Source of the DNA: Mesorhizobium loti CJ3sym
Lineage (GTDB): Bacteria > Pseudomonadota > Alphaproteobacteria > Rhizobiales > Rhizobiaceae
Reading direction: 5' to 3'
Assembly: GCF_000472785.1 (NCBI RefSeq)
Contig: NZ_AXAL01000029.1
Location: forward strand, 1-64,000
DNA: 64,000 nt
Below are positions 62,262 to 64,000 of the stretch, piece by piece. Each line of letters begins with the position of its first letter. The stretch's first letter is position 1. The notes beneath the pieces are model-generated. The model was given only the letters and a program-made list of their open reading frames with translations. It searched no databases and was not told where the DNA came from. The position numbers and the translations under genes were made by a program.

Positions 62262-63620
62262 CTATGCCGCCCGGTCGCCCTTGCGGGGTTTGGTCGAAAA
62301 TACCAGGCGGGCAGCCGTGCCGGGATGACGCTGCTGATACTCTATCTTTGCACCCAGGCTGATGCTCATGGCGTTGACGATCCTGCTGCCGACACCGGTG
62401 CCCTTGGCGGGCGCGCCTTCGGCGCGGCCAACCCCATCGTCCTCCACGACCAGTTCCGCCTGCTCATTTGCCAGCTTTTTGAGATGAACCCGGACTTCTC
62501 CAACCGCGTCGGGATAGGCGTATTTGAACGCATTGGTGACAAGCTCGGTGACCACGACGCCAAGGTTGATGCTGATGTCGGTTTCGAGCTCGATCGGGTC
62601 GATGCCGTAGGACAGGTTGACGCCATGAACCTGGCTGCGCAGCGAGGTGCGCAGATGGTCGAGGAGACCGCTCAAATATTCGTCGAGCGCGACCGAACGC
62701 ACGGCCCCCGCGCCGTAGAGGCGCTTGTGCACGAGTGAGATTGCGAAGATGCGATCTTGCGTTTCCGCCAGGGCATCCTTGGCGGCGGGATCGTCGAGCG
62801 CCTTCGACTGGAGTTTGACCAGCGACGAGACAAGGGCGAGGCTGTTGGCAACCCGGTGATTGACCTCGGACAACAGCACTTCGGCACGGTCGCGGGCATG
62901 CGCAAGGTCGACGGTGCGGGTGGCTACGCGCTGTTCGAGGTCGCGGTTGAGCGTGTTGACCTCGTCACGGGTGACGCGAAGCTCCCTGGTGTAGCGTCCC
63001 ACGCCATAGGCCGCGCCGCTGACCACGGCCACGATGACGAGTGCACCGATGGCCGACACGAGCCTGAGCAAGGCGGTATTGGCGCGTTGTTCGGCAACGC
63101 CCGATGTCAGCCTGTCGTCGGCCCTGACGATGATGCCGGAGAAGAACACATTGGCTTCGTCGGTCAGCGCCTTGCCTTTGTTGGTGCGAAAGATGGCCAG
63201 CACGTCCTCGTCGCGCTGATCGCGCTTGAGGGTTATCGTCTGGTCCATTTCGTCGAATTTGCTGGAGATGATCGTGGACAGGCGCTGCAAGGTTGCGTCG
63301 GAGTCCGAAGACGCCGGCAGAAGGGTCTCCAGCGCGAGCAGGCGCCGCTCGGCTTGAGCCTTGGCCGATTGATAGGGCGCAAGATAGATCTCGTTTCCCG
63401 TAATGATGAAGCCCCGCTGACTGGCCTCTGCTGTCTGCAAGGCATTTCGCAGCTCGACCGCCGCTATGCGTGTGTCGCGTGCCGCGATCGCATCGTCGAA
63501 ATAGGATTGCGCCCGCTCGCCGAGCCAGAAGTTCATGGCAACGATGGCTGTCAGGGCCAAAAACCCGATCAGCAAGGCGGCGGAGGTGAAGCGAACAAGG
63601 CTACGACTGGACAGGGGCAT
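62262..63620 (-). CDS. CHASE3-domain sensor histidine kinase, HisKA_2/HWE family
   Basis: A 452-aa kinase from ATG 63620 behind GGAG (GCAGGAGTATCCC). TM1 is about 9-31. A CHASE3 periplasmic domain (35-175) has the hallmark TAEASQRGFIITGNEIYL. TM2 is about 186-208. The DHp contains His255 in LLSEVNHRVANSLAL, and the ATPase domain has ELVTNAFKYAYPD and VEDDGVGRAEG. No response regulator is adjacent. The periplasmic binding protein gene 105 bases downstream suggests sensing of a sugar-like ligand. Confidence 0.92.
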   Translation of the reverse strand: MPLSSRSLVRFTSAALLIGFLALTAIVAMNFWLGERAQSYFDDAIAARDTRIAAVELRNALQTAEASQRGFIITGNEIYLAPYQSAKAQAERRLLALETLLPASSDSDATLQRLSTIISSKFDEMDQTITLKRDQRDEDVLAIFRTNKGKALTDEANVFFSGIIVRADDRLTSGVAEQRANTALLRLVSAIGALVIVAVVSGAAYGVGRYTRELRVTRDEVNTLNRDLEQRVATRTVDLAHARDRAEVLLSEVNHRVANSLALVSSLVKLQSKALDDPAAKDALAETQDRIFAISLVHKRLYGAGAVRSVALDEYLSGLLDHLRTSLRSQVHGVNLSYGIDPIELETDISINLGVVVTELVTNAFKYAYPDAVGEVRVHLKKLANEQAELVVEDDGVGRAEGAPAKGTGVGSRIVNAMSISLGAKIEYQQRHPGTAARLVFSTKPRKGDRAA

Positions 63621-63695
63621 GGGATACTCCTGCCCGATTTCAGTGCGTCGCGCCATATTGTAGTGAAGGCTAATAAGTCGGGATGTTGAGACTCC

Positions 63696-63763
63696 GGTCG
63701 AACTCGCCTGGCCACCGCACTCGGCGACCCCAACGCCGAGGAGTTGGAGCAGGGGAGCCTTGG
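63696..63763 (+). repeat. Decayed copy of the 3' end of the HerA-like ATPase gene
   Basis: Aligns with 60041-60109: both contain CGGCGACCCCAACGCCGAGG and TGGAGCAGGGGAGCCT, with about 90 percent of positions shared. A one-base deletion (cctgggcc to cctggcc) breaks the frame. It is not part of a gene here. Gap 63621-63805 holds nothing else recognisable apart from the kinase promoter. Confidence 0.8.
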
Positions 63764-63805
63764 TGCTGGCGAAGCGGCAAGATGCCTTTGCCGCCTCGAA
63801 ACAAA

Positions 63806-64000
63806 CTACTTCACCTTTCGCCCCAGCCCCATGGATTTGGCGAGTTTCGAGCGGGTGGCGGAATAATTCGGCGCCACCATCGGGTAGCTGGACGGCAGGT
63901 TCCATTTCTTTCGATACTCGTCCGGCGTCAGGCCATAGTTGGACTCGAGGTGCCGCTTCAGCGATTTGAAACGCTTGCCGTCCTCCAGGCAGATGATGAA
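63806..64000 (-). CDS. mucR: MucR/Ros-family transcriptional regulator, 5'-partial
   Basis: The last 64 codons of a MucR-type protein, cut by the right edge: FKSLKRHLESNYGLTPDEY, then WNLPSSYPMVAPNYSATRSK. The stop TAG lies at 63806-63808. MucR/Ros proteins regulate exopolysaccharide, motility and symbiosis genes. In the zinc-finger region the pattern is C-L-E-D...H...N: the second Cys is Asp and the second His is Asn, so classical Cys2His2 zinc binding is lost, as known for some Mesorhizobium Ml proteins. Function is otherwise that of the family. Confidence 0.9.
   Translation of the reverse strand, partial: FIICLEDGKRFKSLKRHLESNYGLTPDEYRKKWNLPSSYPMVAPNYSATRSKLAKSMGLGRKVK

Overview
The window is high-GC chromosomal DNA of an alphaproteobacterium of the order Hyphomicrobiales (Rhizobiales), most like a Mesorhizobium-type soil or symbiotic bacterium. 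This rests on a MucR/Ros-family regulator at the right edge, a perfect CtrA box upstream of minCDE, two HWE/HisKA_2-type histidine kinases, a host-attachment-family protein, a MocE-type ferredoxin beside a MocB-like binding protein, and short palindromic intergenic elements. The genus is inferred; no rRNA, tRNA, CRISPR array, phage or intact insertion sequence was seen.

Layout. 1-3.6 kb: an OmpR-type DNA-binding domain protein (possibly truncated by the edge), a small membrane protein, a frameshifted small gene and a large unrecognised protein with a possible PIN-like core and two C-terminal membrane helices. 3.7-5.8 kb: minC-minD-minE behind a CtrA site. 5.8-7.3 kb: two small genes flanked by two copies of an inverted-repeat element. 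7.3-20.7 kb: an OmpR/EnvZ-type two-component system, divergent to a periplasmic proline/glycine-rich protein and a five-gene efflux block (adaptor, RND pump, lipoprotein adaptor, second RND pump, outer-membrane channel). 20.9-25.5 kb: host-attachment protein, PAS-HWE kinase, RhtA-type exporter and two exported proteins. 25.6-33.2 kb: two paralogous three-subunit molybdenum hydroxylase operons in tandem, with a TetR regulator transcribed divergently. 34.3-39.1 kb: a DeoR regulator and a ribose-type ABC transporter.

39.4-44.2 kb is the most unusual part. It is a compact operon of an ATP-grasp/C39-like cysteine peptidase fusion, a class V-like PLP enzyme and a group II PLP decarboxylase, which looks like an undescribed amino-acid or peptide metabolite pathway. 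44.2-49.0 kb holds housekeeping and stress-type genes (MDR dehydrogenase, DUF899 protein, a regulator, a beta-propeller protein). 49.1-54.3 kb is a catabolic cluster resembling rhizopine (moc) functions: aldo/keto reductase, MocE-type Rieske ferredoxin, MocB-like sugar-binding protein, histidine-box membrane oxygenase, PanB-like enzyme and a LacI regulator. The LacI gene appears to start at ATC, and two matching operator sites flank its gene.

54.4-64 kb: a GST, a secreted caspase-TPR protein divergent from a HerA/FtsK-type ATPase, a sulfotransferase-like protein, and a CHASE3-HWE kinase with a periplasmic binding protein. A decayed copy of the ATPase gene's 3' end lies 3.6 kb further on. The window ends in a MucR homologue that has lost two zinc ligands.
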